Part shown: piece after piece, positions 27,449 to 36,399 of the stretch | How the letters are laid out: each line of letters starts with the position of its first letter | Numbering within the stretch: position 1 is the first letter of the stretch | Assembly (NCBI RefSeq): GCF_000252995.1 | Contig: NC_015761.1 | Coordinates: 1,984,001 to 2,048,000, forward strand | Origin: Salmonella bongori NCTC 12419 | Lineage (GTDB): Bacteria; Pseudomonadota; Gammaproteobacteria; Enterobacterales; Enterobacteriaceae | Length of the DNA: 64,000 nt | Reading direction: 5' to 3' | Program-made: the position numbers and the translations under genes | Notes under the pieces: model-generated | Told to the model about the DNA's origin: nothing | Databases searched by the model: none | Seen by the model: the letters and a program-made list of their open reading frames with translations, nothing else

Positions 27449-27524
27449 TGGCTCCTCTGACTGGACTCGAACCAGTGACATACGGATTAACAGTCCGCCG
27501 TTCTACCGACTGAACTACAGAGGA
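27449..27524 (-). tRNA. asnW: tRNA-Asn (anticodon GTT)
   Basis: Perfect 76-base copy of the tRNA-Asn on the minus strand with encoded CCA. Minus orientation and position next to yeeO identify it as asnW. It retains the native 3' flank AGATTCAGAAAAGCC plus terminator, so nothing is integrated here at present. Confidence 0.95.
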
Positions 27525-27542
27525 ATCGTGTGAACTGGGCGA

Positions 27543-27571
27543 ATATTAACGATGTGCGTTCGGCTTGTCAA
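27543..27571 (-). promoter_or_regulatory. Promoter of asnW
   Basis: On the minus strand TTGACA (27571-27566) and TAATAT (27548-27543) are 17 bases apart, upstream of the tRNA. Confidence 0.75.
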
Positions 27572-27646
27572 AGCCTGAATGCATAAAAAAATTCGTTTGC
27601 TGAAATATTCTTCATTTCGCTGAATATTCAGGCATTACGCCGCTTT

Positions 27647-29179
27647 TCACCTTACTTTGCGTACAGAGCGCGGATATTTCCATAGCCAGCGCCCACTGAC
27701 CATTCGCCAGTAAAAAAGGGCAGCACGTACAGCCCAGTCAAAAAACATGCCCAGCCAGACGCCAACCACGCCCCAGCCAAGTAATATTCCCAGCACATAA
27801 CCTGCAATAACGCGGCAGCCCCACATACCAAGCATTGAAACCCACATAGCGAAACGCGCATCTCGTGCGCCTTTAAAACCAGCAGGCAACACCCACGAGG
27901 CGGCCCAGATTGGCATAAATGCCGCGTTCAGCCAGATAAGGATCACGACGACATTTTTGACGTCCGGGTCATGGGTATAAAATGACGCCATAATACCGGC
28001 GAATGGGGCGCTAAGCCACGCGATGGCCGTCAGCCCGATGGTAGAAAGCCAGAATACATGGCGAAGCTGAATCTCGGCCTGGGCTATCTGCCCATTCCCC
28101 AGACGACGCCCTGTAATAATGGTGGATGCCGAACCTAAAGCATTTCCCGGCAGGTTTATTAACGCTGCAATGGAAAATGCAATAAAATTACCGGCGATGA
28201 CGCTGGTGCCCATACCAGCAACAAACATTTGCGTGAGTAATTTCCCACTGTTAAACAACACTGACTCAACGCTGGCTGGCACCCCGATACCCATGACTTC
28301 CCAAATAATGCCGAAATTTAAGGGCTTAAAATAACTTTTAAGGGGAATCCGTAGCGCAGGGTTAAAACCAATCATTAAAACCCAGATAATTGCGATAGCG
28401 CCAATATAACGAGAAATAGTTAACCCCAGTCCGGCGCCAATAAAACCAAGCCCATGCCAGGAAAAAATACCATAGATAAGAATACTACTGATAATAATGT
28501 TCAGAATATTCATGCCGCCATTAATCAACAGTGGTATTTTCGTATTTCCGGCACCACGCAAGGCTCCGCTGCCAATCAGGGCAATTGCGGCAGCCGGATA
28601 ACTGAGAACCGTTAACTCCAGATAGATTAGCGCCAGAGCTTTTACATCCGCAGTAGCCTCTCCTGCAACGACATCTATAATCTGCTTGCCAAAATAGTGT
28701 ATGACGGCAGCTAACAATACGGCAAACAGAGTCATAATGACCAGGGACTGCCTGGCTGCTGCCCTGGCTCGTCGTCGGTCACGCTTACCCAGGCTAAAGG
28801 CGACAACAACCGTCGTCCCCAGATCGATTGCGGCAAAAAAAGCCATAATCACCATATTAAAACTGTCGGCAAGTCCCACCCCAGCCATTGCTTCCTTACC
28901 CAGCCAACTGACAAGAAACGTACTGAGGACTCCCATCAACAGGACACAGGTATTTTCCAGGAAAATGGGGATCGCAAGTGGGGTGATTTCACGCCAGAAC
29001 AGGATGTTATAACTCTTGCGTTTGGCATACCAGGGTGTGCGGGCGACCACCTGGCGTAAGGCTGCGGAGACGTTCAAAATGGACCTTAGAGAAGAAAGTT
29101 GAAACCACATTTCAATAATGAGCGAGAAATCGTAAGGCTGCAAAGTTTTTTGCAGATAAAGTGTCTGCAAATGCAACAA
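27647..29179 (-). CDS. yeeO: MATE-family transporter YeeO (flavin exporter)
   Basis: A 510-residue membrane protein of the MATE family with about twelve transmembrane helices. MATE features include ITPLAIPIFLENTCVLLMGVLSTF in helix 1, AGVGLADSFNMVIMAFFAAID, and the paired second half beginning GVPASVESVLFNSGKLLTQM. E. coli YeeO exports FMN/FAD and dipeptides. The N-terminal ~50 residues before the first helix are poorly conserved and the true start may be downstream. It lies between asnW and asnU as in E. coli. Confidence 0.92.
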   Translation of the reverse strand: MLHLQTLYLQKTLQPYDFSLIIEMWFQLSSLRSILNVSAALRQVVARTPWYAKRKSYNILFWREITPLAIPIFLENTCVLLMGVLSTFLVSWLGKEAMAGVGLADSFNMVIMAFFAAIDLGTTVVVAFSLGKRDRRRARAAARQSLVIMTLFAVLLAAVIHYFGKQIIDVVAGEATADVKALALIYLELTVLSYPAAAIALIGSGALRGAGNTKIPLLINGGMNILNIIISSILIYGIFSWHGLGFIGAGLGLTISRYIGAIAIIWVLMIGFNPALRIPLKSYFKPLNFGIIWEVMGIGVPASVESVLFNSGKLLTQMFVAGMGTSVIAGNFIAFSIAALINLPGNALGSASTIITGRRLGNGQIAQAEIQLRHVFWLSTIGLTAIAWLSAPFAGIMASFYTHDPDVKNVVVILIWLNAAFMPIWAASWVLPAGFKGARDARFAMWVSMLGMWGCRVIAGYVLGILLGWGVVGVWLGMFFDWAVRAALFYWRMVSGRWLWKYPRSVRKVR

Positions 29180-29226
29180 AGTGATGAGAGAATCCGCAAT
29201 CGAACCTGTAGGCGGTTAAATGGGGT

Positions 29227-29254
29227 TTGACAAAAATTTTTTCGCCGCTAACAT
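29227..29254 (+). promoter_or_regulatory. Promoter of asnU
   Basis: TTGACA at 29227-29232 with a weaker -10 (TAACAT at 29249-29254, 16-base spacing), upstream of the tRNA at 29270. Confidence 0.55.
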
Positions 29255-29269
29255 ACGAATCCACACGAT

Positions 29270-29345
29270 TCCTCTGTAGTTCAGTCGGTAGAACGGCGGA
29301 CTGTTAATCCGTATGTCACTGGTTCGAGTCCAGTCAGAGGAGCCA
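29270..29345 (+). tRNA. asnU: tRNA-Asn (anticodon GTT)
   Basis: Perfect 76-base tRNA-Asn on the plus strand, next to yeeO as asnU in E. coli. Its 3' end is attL of the 27.6-kb island; the native terminator has been displaced to 56928. Confidence 0.95.
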
Positions 29346-29510
29346 GATTTTAGTATTAAGATGTCTCAGTGAGTCTTAATGCGTTATAAAAACAAGCAGT
29401 TAGATTAGCCCGGTTGTCCTGGTAAGGATTACCGGGTTTCTTGACATCTGTAGTTTTTGGGGGCTTAATCGGGGGCCTCACGGTTCGTTGAACGAATGGA
29501 GCCCCCCGCT

Positions 29511-30773
29511 ATGTCACTCACTGATACCGCTATCCGCAAGCTCAGACCCACAGACAAACCCTTCAAACTCGGCGACAGTGCCGGACTGTACCTGCTGATC
29601 AAACCCAACGGCTCAAAACTCTGGTATATGAAGTACCGCATTGACGGGAAAGAGAAGAAGCTGGCCTTTGGCCCTTACCCGGATGTTTCCCTGCTTACGG
29701 CACGCCAGCTCCGCGATGCAGCACGTATAAAAATGCGTGAAGGTGTCGATCCTTCCGTTGACAAAAAAATCGCACAGCAGAAAAAGAAAAACGGCCAGAC
29801 ATTCCGCCAGATCGCCATAAACTGGCATGCCGATCACCGGCGCTGGTCTGAACATTATGCGACGACTATCCGGCGCAGGCTGGAAATGTATATTTTCCCG
29901 GATATCGGGGACAGATACATCGATCAAATCGTCACGGAAGATCTGCTGTTTACCCTGCGTAAGGTGGAGAACAAAGGCTTTCTGGAGATCACCGCGCGGC
30001 TGAAAAACTACGTTACGGAAATCATGCGCTATGCAGTGAAAAAGCAGTTAATCAGGTCAAACCCGGCGCTGGATCTGGATGGTGAGTTTACGCCGCCGGA
30101 AACACAGCATTACCCGGCCCTGCCGCTTGAGAAACTGCCAGAATTATTATCCCGGACGGATAACTACTCCGGCAGGCTGCTGACACGGTATGCGCTGAAG
30201 CTGTCGCTGCTGTTCTTCGTGCGCTCCAGCGAGCTGCGCTTTGCCCGCTGGAGTGAAATCGACTGGCAACAGAAGCTCTGGATCATCCCGGAAGAACGGG
30301 AGCAGATCGAAAACGTGCGCTTCTCTCACCGTGGCACAAAGATGAAAACACAGCACATCGTCCCGCTGTCCGATCAGGCAATGGCGATCCTGAAACAAAC
30401 TGAAGCGCTCTCCGGGCATCTGGCGTTTATTTTCCCCGGCGAATACGACCAGGACAAGTGCATGAGCGACAACACCATCAGCAAGGCATTGCGTGTGATG
30501 GGCTACGACACCCGGAAAGAGATCTGCGGTCACGGCTTCCGGGCGATGGCGTGCAGTGCACTGAGTGAGTCGGGACTGTGGAGCAAAGAGGCGATTGAAA
30601 AACAGATGAGCCATCAGGAAAGGAACAGCGTGCGTGCTGCCTATATTCATAAGGCTGAATATCTGGAGGAGCGGATCAATATGATGCAGTGGTGGGCGGA
30701 TTATCTGGATGCAAACACAAAACGGCATGTGTCGCCTTATCAGTTTGCCGGGCATTTAAAAGCAGCATCATGA
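29511..30773 (+). CDS. P4-type tyrosine recombinase (island integrase)
   Basis: From ATG 29511 the integrase has 420 residues, the standard length of the tRNA-Asn-specific integrases of high-pathogenicity-type islands. The DUF4102 arm-binding domain is at 1-90 and the core-binding domain at ~100-190. The catalytic domain has Arg in FVRSSELRFARW, the box GHGFRAMA (HxxR) and the nucleophile Tyr in RAAYIHKAEY. It is intact and lies 166 bases from the asnU 3' end. It should catalyse integration at, and with a directionality factor excision from, tRNA-Asn 3' ends, and could act on the two islets in trans. No excisionase gene was recognised nearby. Confidence 0.93.
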   Translation: MSLTDTAIRKLRPTDKPFKLGDSAGLYLLIKPNGSKLWYMKYRIDGKEKKLAFGPYPDVSLLTARQLRDAARIKMREGVDPSVDKKIAQQKKKNGQTFRQIAINWHADHRRWSEHYATTIRRRLEMYIFPDIGDRYIDQIVTEDLLFTLRKVENKGFLEITARLKNYVTEIMRYAVKKQLIRSNPALDLDGEFTPPETQHYPALPLEKLPELLSRTDNYSGRLLTRYALKLSLLFFVRSSELRFARWSEIDWQQKLWIIPEEREQIENVRFSHRGTKMKTQHIVPLSDQAMAILKQTEALSGHLAFIFPGEYDQDKCMSDNTISKALRVMGYDTRKEICGHGFRAMACSALSESGLWSKEAIEKQMSHQERNSVRAAYIHKAEYLEERINMMQWWADYLDANTKRHVSPYQFAGHLKAAS

Positions 30774-31138
30774 CAGACATTCTTCTGTCGGTTCGTTGCT
30801 CCTGAACTGGAGCAACGAACCGGCCTGATTCATCGATGAGACACCCATTTTTTTACCTTAACGCAGTAACGCCTCTCTGATTAATCCAATAACAATAATC
30901 CGGACACAAGTCGGTTCTTCTGTGAGGAGAAAAGGCCAAAAGAGAAAAGGCTTAAGGGTAAGGGATTTTTAAGGGTAACAGGCTTGCCCAAAAAGGCCAG
31001 ATCACTGGAGGCGACTTTACTACGAACGGATAAAGGCCGTGCACTAATAATTCGGACAGCCAATGACCAGGAAAATGCAGTCCTGCCTCACTTCCCGCCA
31101 CAGATTCAACAATGCCAGCTCGCTTTTAATGCTCCCAC
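30774..31138. other. Intergenic region after the integrase
   Basis: No convincing gene. It contains the end of the integrase transcript region and an imperfect repeat (GAGAAAAGGCCAAAAGAGAAAA and neighbours around 30925-30975) of unknown significance. Confidence 0.4.
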
Positions 31139-32320
31139 CTAATGGCGGATCTTTATCTGAGGTAAAAAAAGGCGCCGTGCAGGAGGCAATAACCCGAGAT
31201 TGTCATCTGTTACCTGAAGCTTTGTTTCAGCTAATATCCCCAGGGAGTGGATGAGTCTGATAAGCTGCATCTGGCTCCTGATACCCATTTTTTCGTAGAT
31301 GCTGTTGCGCTGGCTTTTCACGGTATTAATAGAGACACCATCCCGGATGGCTATATCGGCAGGTTTATCGCCATTTCCCAGCAGGATCGCAATGTCAGCT
31401 TCACGATGGGTTAAATCGAAAAGCTCGCACAGAAGTGCTGGTTCGCTATGGATAGCCCTGAAGGGATCGCTTAACATCAGCATAATCTCATTATCACGAG
31501 AGTCTTTTTGGTTAAGAGGAAATATACGAACAACAAAAAACGTCTCTTGAGTCCGCTGGATTTTTATTATTTTTGTTTTTGACTGCGGCTGACGATAAAT
31601 ATCAAATAAGGCTTCTTTTAAATGAAACTGGCTGATACTGTCGATCAATCTCAGATGACCGTTATTCAGCGACATCCCGTCAGCACTATTCAATATCTTA
31701 TATCCTTCAGCATTAGCCTGAAGGAGTCGACCCGAACGGGTGATATGAAAAATGGCCGTTGCCGAATGGCTGCATATTTCTGGGATGCCGGAAACAGGAT
31801 TGTACAGTTGCAGATGTGACTGCAGGGCCATTCGAAGGTATGGAGATAACTGAGAAATCGAATGAGCCTCAATCGCTTTAAACTCTCCACGATGAATATC
31901 ACTTCGTAAGACTAAAACGCCCCGGCCACCGCATTGAGTGTAAAAATTAACCAGCAATGCATCCTTATACCCGAAAGATAAAAACGAAGATTTGTATGCC
32001 TCTCCCCAGTTAGGGTATTTATTGCAAAGTTCAGCCATAGTAAAACCATTATCTATCGCATATTCCGTTGAGCTATTTGCAATAGGATCAATATTTTTTT
32101 GTTTATTATGGTAATAAGTCGCAAAATTTTCATCAACCCCCGTATGGTAAGTGAAATTTACCGGATTTTGATGGCTGTTTATATGTAAAGAAAGAGAACT
32201 GGATGAAACGCCGAACATGGCATTGATATTATTCAACACACTCTGAACTGAGTTTCGGGTGCTGGACTCCTTATAGAGTGGTTGTAACGCAGAAGAAAAA
32301 AACACGTCATATCCTTCCAT
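31139..32320 (-). CDS. LuxR-family transcriptional regulator
   Basis: A 393-residue protein with an N-terminal sensory region (residues ~1-290, GAF/PAS-like) and a C-terminal LuxR-type HTH around residues 300-360 (LFDLTHREADIAILLGNGDKPADIAIRDGVSINTVKSQRNSIYEKMGIRSQ, read in parts). It is the distal gene after the MFS exporter, separated by 18 bases, so the two are probably one transcript. The likely role is control of that exporter in response to an unknown ligand. Confidence 0.8.
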   Translation of the reverse strand: MEGYDVFFSSALQPLYKESSTRNSVQSVLNNINAMFGVSSSSLSLHINSHQNPVNFTYHTGVDENFATYYHNKQKNIDPIANSSTEYAIDNGFTMAELCNKYPNWGEAYKSSFLSFGYKDALLVNFYTQCGGRGVLVLRSDIHRGEFKAIEAHSISQLSPYLRMALQSHLQLYNPVSGIPEICSHSATAIFHITRSGRLLQANAEGYKILNSADGMSLNNGHLRLIDSISQFHLKEALFDIYRQPQSKTKIIKIQRTQETFFVVRIFPLNQKDSRDNEIMLMLSDPFRAIHSEPALLCELFDLTHREADIAILLGNGDKPADIAIRDGVSINTVKSQRNSIYEKMGIRSQMQLIRLIHSLGILAETKLQVTDDNLGLLPPARRLFLPQIKIRH

Positions 32321-32338
32321 ATCTCACACCTTAATAAT

Positions 32339-33574
32339 CTATTTGTCGGGATACTTTCTTACATCGGTAAAACCGTGCTGCCGGGCATTGAATGCGACAA
32401 CAAATGTCACAACCAGAAGGCCCTCGACGGCAAACGGGAGGGACTGTATTCCGAGTCGGCCCAGGAGTATCCCGCCAAGTAACCCACCACCGCTAATCGC
32501 AACATTCCAGACAGTTACCATCATTGACTGAGCAACATCAATAGCATTACCCGCGGTTTTAGCCAGTGCAGCCTGAAGCAGTGTTGGCGCGCCGCCGAAG
32601 GCCAGACCCCATGCCGCCACAGACACATAAATAACCCCATGTTGTCTGACGAAAACCAGGCAGAGGATTGAGACTGCAAATACTGCGATACTTGCCAGCA
32701 TCGACTTTCGGGGCCAGCGATCAACGGTGATACCTGCACACCAGACCCCGGCTAACGCGGCCACGCCAAAGACTAACAGTACCAGGTCAATATTATCAGA
32801 TAGCCCTGCGTATGCGAAAAATGACGCCACATAGGTGAAAAGAGTATTATGCGCCAGAATGAAGGTGAGTGTCACAAATAGCACTACAATCAGACCTTTC
32901 ACTTTTGCCACCTGCAACAAAGTAAGATGAGATCTGTCATTCTCGGCTCCAGGTGAGTCGGGAACCGACACCATAATCCAGGCAACCAGGATCACCGTCA
33001 GTACGCTCATCATCATGAAATCTGAACGCCAGCCAATAAATTCTGCAAGGTATGCGCCTGCGGGGATCCCGATCGTCAGGGCTAACGGTGTTCCCAGCAT
33101 CGCGATGGCAATGGCACGCCCGGCAAGGTGTGGCGGTGACATACGGATGGCAAATCCCGCTGCCAGAGACCACACTAATCCGGCGAAAACACCGCCCAAA
33201 AAGCGCGCAATCAGCGTCAGTACGTAGTTATGAGAAAATGCGGTGATGATATTGATAATCGCCAGACCGACAATAGCCACTAATAATAGCGGTTTGCGTC
33301 GCATGCTTTGTGTTAAAGACACTAACGGCATTGCGCTTATTAATGTCCCGACAGCGTAGAGTGTGACCAGTTGTCCCGAATAACTCACTGAAACGCCCAG
33401 ATCCGGGCTAATCCAGAGTAACAGTCCGGCGGGCATGGCTTCTGTCAGCATGGTAACAAAACAGGCCATAGCCAGTGCCACCAGGCCAGACCACGGCAAA
33501 TGGTGTCCTGGTACAGTGTATTTTTCCGGCGTGTTCCTGGGTTTATCGGGTGATGGTGATACGAAATTGTCCAT
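32339..33574 (-). CDS. MFS efflux transporter (DHA1 type)
   Basis: A 411-residue protein with twelve predicted transmembrane helices after a hydrophilic N-terminal tail of ~28 residues. Major facilitator signatures are the loop 2-3 SMRRKPLL and motif C-like GTPLALTIGIPAGAYLAEFIGWR in helix 5, typical of proton-antiport drug or sugar efflux pumps related to AraJ/YdhP. It is the first gene of a two-gene unit with the LuxR regulator. The substrate is unknown. Confidence 0.85.
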   Translation of the reverse strand: MDNFVSPSPDKPRNTPEKYTVPGHHLPWSGLVALAMACFVTMLTEAMPAGLLLWISPDLGVSVSYSGQLVTLYAVGTLISAMPLVSLTQSMRRKPLLLVAIVGLAIINIITAFSHNYVLTLIARFLGGVFAGLVWSLAAGFAIRMSPPHLAGRAIAIAMLGTPLALTIGIPAGAYLAEFIGWRSDFMMMSVLTVILVAWIMVSVPDSPGAENDRSHLTLLQVAKVKGLIVVLFVTLTFILAHNTLFTYVASFFAYAGLSDNIDLVLLVFGVAALAGVWCAGITVDRWPRKSMLASIAVFAVSILCLVFVRQHGVIYVSVAAWGLAFGGAPTLLQAALAKTAGNAIDVAQSMMVTVWNVAISGGGLLGGILLGRLGIQSLPFAVEGLLVVTFVVAFNARQHGFTDVRKYPDK

Positions 33575-34620
33575 TTTTGTTCCAAATATTTATTCACTTA
33601 TCCCGTTTTCACACATAGGCGGTATTCCCGATGGTGCTCTTTATGTGTCTGCGGGGTGTGGAGTGTTTTATATACTGGAACCAGTTTTAATTATTTTCCC
33701 TCTGTCGGCATCACCCTACAGGGTGATACCGATAAATTCCGGGTCATAAGCAATTTAACCTTCAGAAATCTCATATTCTTAAGGTTCAGGCTGTCGCCAT
33801 AATATTAATAAAAATATCCAGCAAATACGTAAATGTCGCCCAATAGCGGTAAATTTACATTCATAAAATTTCGAAGAAATCTACAGGAAACTCTTTTTTA
33901 GCAAAAAAGAGTTTCCCCTTTTCACGTCCATCGACCGGATGTAAGCTCCGGATTGCACAATGCTGTCGTTGACAGCGCCCATGCTTCATGGCCTGAAAGA
34001 AGCGCCTGAGGAACTCAGGATGGCAGCCCCTACCGGTGAATACCTCCGCAAACACCGGCTCGCAGGTCACTGCGACAGAGGTCATACTTTACCGACAATA
34101 CGTCCTTTCGCTGCACCAGAGATCTGGTCAGCATTCCACAACACCTGAAATTCCCGGGTAAATCCCTGTCCGGCTGAGGATCAGCCCCCTTTACCCTACG
34201 GGCTGCGGTCAGCATTACCGCGAGGCTTGCTGTCGCGTGACCGTAAATCTGCGCCAGAATCCGTGATCTTTCGCGACCGGCACTCAACCGGTGCGTCACT
34301 TTGCGTCGCGCAAAGCGACAAAGTGACGCACAACCACCACTCCGCGCCATACCACAGTATTCAGGGTTTCTGCGCATATTTCCTAATCTGATACGTCCTT
34401 TTTGGGCCACTGTCAGCAAAAAAGAGGAGAAAAAGATCGATACCGAGGGGGGCATGATGCCCCGGAGAATTCCTGCTCTGGCAGGCAGTCCGTACCGTGT
34501 ACTGGCTGAAACTCCCTATACCTCAACAGGCTGCCACTCCGGCGTGAAGGTATCGTTCTGGCGCAGCCAAAAAGCATACGCCGGAGACCGTTTGTGTTCG
34601 CAAAATCATGGGAGAAGTGT
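33575..34620. other. One-kilobase region without a supported gene
   Basis: It holds the MFS promoter region on the left. On the right is a GC-rich stretch with coding-like but unassignable fragments and a perfect 13-base inverted repeat at 34291-34331. It probably derives from the integrative element that supplied the integrase-domain gene at 34621. Confidence 0.45.
34291..34331. repeat. Perfect 13-base inverted repeat
   Basis: GTGCGTCACTTTG (34291-34303) and its exact complement CAAAGTGACGCAC (34319-34331) flank a 15-base centre that itself contains GCGCAAAGC. There is no T run, so a binding or recombination site, or a structured RNA, is more likely than a terminator. Confidence 0.6.
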
Positions 34621-35493
34621 ATGGGCAGGTTAGGCGGTGAAATGAAGGTGCTGGCAAAGCATTGCGGTGGTAGCCATAAAACGGTGAACGATCGCATTCA
34701 TATCGTACAGCGGTTCGACCTCCATTTACGGACGCTGAACGTTCAGATCCAGCGTGTGGCGCAGATCAAAGTTCGCCACATTGAAAACTACATTCATGAA
34801 AGACTGGCGCAGGGGATCAGCAAACGCACGCTACAGAATGAAATGGCCTCACTACGTGTTGTACTGCAACAGGCCGGGCGTAAACAGATTGCAGAACACG
34901 AGCGACTGACAAATAAATCCCTGGGGCTTTCTGGTGCATCGCGCAATGGTACGCGACAGGCCATCACACAGGATCATTACCGCTATGTGCTGGAAACGGC
35001 CCGCGCGAAAGATCCGGGGCTGGCGGCAGCACTGGAGCTGGCGCGGCTGATGGGTTTACGCTCACAGGAGGCAGTGCAAAGTACGCAGTCACTGAAAACG
35101 TGGAAACAGGCTGTTGAACGGGACGATACTCGTTTAACCATAGTTTTCGGCACCAAAGGCGGACGGCCCCGCGAAACAGTGATTCTCGATGCTGGCGCAG
35201 TTAAAAAAGCACTGGATAATGCGTTAGCTGTCGCAGAAAGCCGTAATAACCGGCTGATCGATAAGCCCGATCTGAAAAGTGCAATGGACTACTGGCACAA
35301 CCAGGCAACACGCGTTGGCCTCACTGGCGCATATTCTCCGCATTCGCTGCGTTATGCGTGGGCGCAGGATGCCATTCGTCACTATCTGGCGCAGGGGTTC
35401 AGCAGGAAAGAGGCGCTGGCAATGGTAGCGATGGACCTGGGGCATGGTGACGGGCGTGGGCGGTATGTAGCGCAGGTGTATGGGCAAATTTGA
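34621..35493 (+). CDS. Integrase-domain (tyrosine recombinase-like) protein
   Basis: From ATG 34621 a 290-residue protein with a SAM-like core-binding domain (residues ~1-100: HCGGSHKTVNDRIHIVQRFDL, HIENYIHERLAQGISKRTLQNEM). A catalytic-type domain follows: Arg in ELARLMGLRSQEAV, HSLRYAWAQDAI as HxxR box, DLGHGDGRGRYVAQVY with candidate Tyr. It belongs to the Integrase_1-type proteins found within integrative conjugative elements, not to the P4 integrases. Nothing else of a transfer module remains except the ArdC-like relic at 55490. The upstream ATG at 34594 is possible but less likely. Confidence 0.75.
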   Translation: MGRLGGEMKVLAKHCGGSHKTVNDRIHIVQRFDLHLRTLNVQIQRVAQIKVRHIENYIHERLAQGISKRTLQNEMASLRVVLQQAGRKQIAEHERLTNKSLGLSGASRNGTRQAITQDHYRYVLETARAKDPGLAAALELARLMGLRSQEAVQSTQSLKTWKQAVERDDTRLTIVFGTKGGRPRETVILDAGAVKKALDNALAVAESRNNRLIDKPDLKSAMDYWHNQATRVGLTGAYSPHSLRYAWAQDAIRHYLAQGFSRKEALAMVAMDLGHGDGRGRYVAQVYGQI

Positions 35494-35499
35494 CAGTTA

Positions 35500-35740
35500 G
35501 CGAAGAACGAGATGTAGGCATGAGACCCGCTGAACACCACCAGTACGCGCTGACCTGCCATCTCTTTCCACTGCGGATTCGTACAGTGATCCCTTGTCAT
35601 CTTCCTGCGGTGCAAAAATAAATGGCGGTGCGTCGCCGCCAGCGATGGCGAAACCAGCAGGCCAAATGGATGGGCGGCAATAAACCGTCCGGCTTCACCT
35701 TCGTCGTTCATCGCTATTTTATGATGGATATAAATGATTC
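35500..35740 (-). pseudogene. PaiB-like FMN-binding regulator fragment
   Basis: The frame MNDEGEAGRFIAAHPFGLLV...SPSLAATH...NPQWKEMAGQRVLVVFSG.HAYIS is the N-terminal half of PaiB-type FMN-binding negative regulators. The expected start is a non-ATG codon (ATT TAT ATC CAT) upstream, the segment after AATH shows small changes, and the frame runs into the convergent integrase-domain gene after HAYIS. It is a dead fragment. Confidence 0.65.
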
Positions 35741-35800
35741 TTTTCCGTCAACGGTAAGGACATGCCGCCTTTCGGCAGCATGCTGGGATTTGACTCAGCG

Positions 35801-36363
35801 TCAGCGCAAACTGGAAAGCGCGGCACGGATATGCGACAGCCCATCCGCTAACACCGTGCGCGGGCAGCCAAAGTTCACCCGTTCAAAACCGTACCCTTCC
35901 GGGCCAAACTCCTCTCCCCAGATTAAGCCCACTCTGGCTTTATCCAGCAGCAGCAGCGCCTGAAGCGCTTCTGCTGATCGGTTGAAAGCCCTGAAGTCAA
36001 ACAATTCGCGCGCTGGCGGATAATGCGGCATCCCTTACGCTTCAGCGCAGAACGACCATGTTCTGGCTCGGGGCGCTGACCTGGGCGGGGATCCATGTCG
36101 GTGGCCCCATCGCCGGGGTGATAGGTAATGCTGTTGGCGATGTCAGAAACGCCGGAGAACACATCGGGAAAATGATAGCGAATAAAACGCGGCGCCCCTG
36201 AAAATGCAACGGACCGACACTGGCGTGTGAAAAACGCATAGCACTGCACAATATCATCCATCTGTCCAAATAAACTACCCGGTCGCTTATGGTTAAGAGC
36301 CCCCGTAAACAACGTGCGCCCAAAATTCAGCAGCCGCGCTACCATACGGTAATTCTGTTTCAA
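35801..36363 (-). pseudogene. MalY/PatB-type aminotransferase fragment
   Basis: The last ~55 codons (LQALLLLDKARVGLIWGEEF, GPEGYGFERVNFGCPRTVLADGL) are the C-terminus of the MalY/PatB family of PLP-dependent cystathionine beta-lyase-like enzymes. Upstream the frame changes repeatedly and only short stretches remain, so the gene is broken by deletion and frameshifts. It lies directly downstream of a Bcr/CflA exporter gene. Confidence 0.6.
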
Positions 36364-36399
36364 ACTAAGTAAAGGGACAACAAAAGGACTGATCCACCA

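Noticed and set aside
29511..30773. Yersinia high-pathogenicity island
   Set aside because: The integrase and target agree, but none of the yersiniabactin genes (irp, ybt, fyuA) are present.
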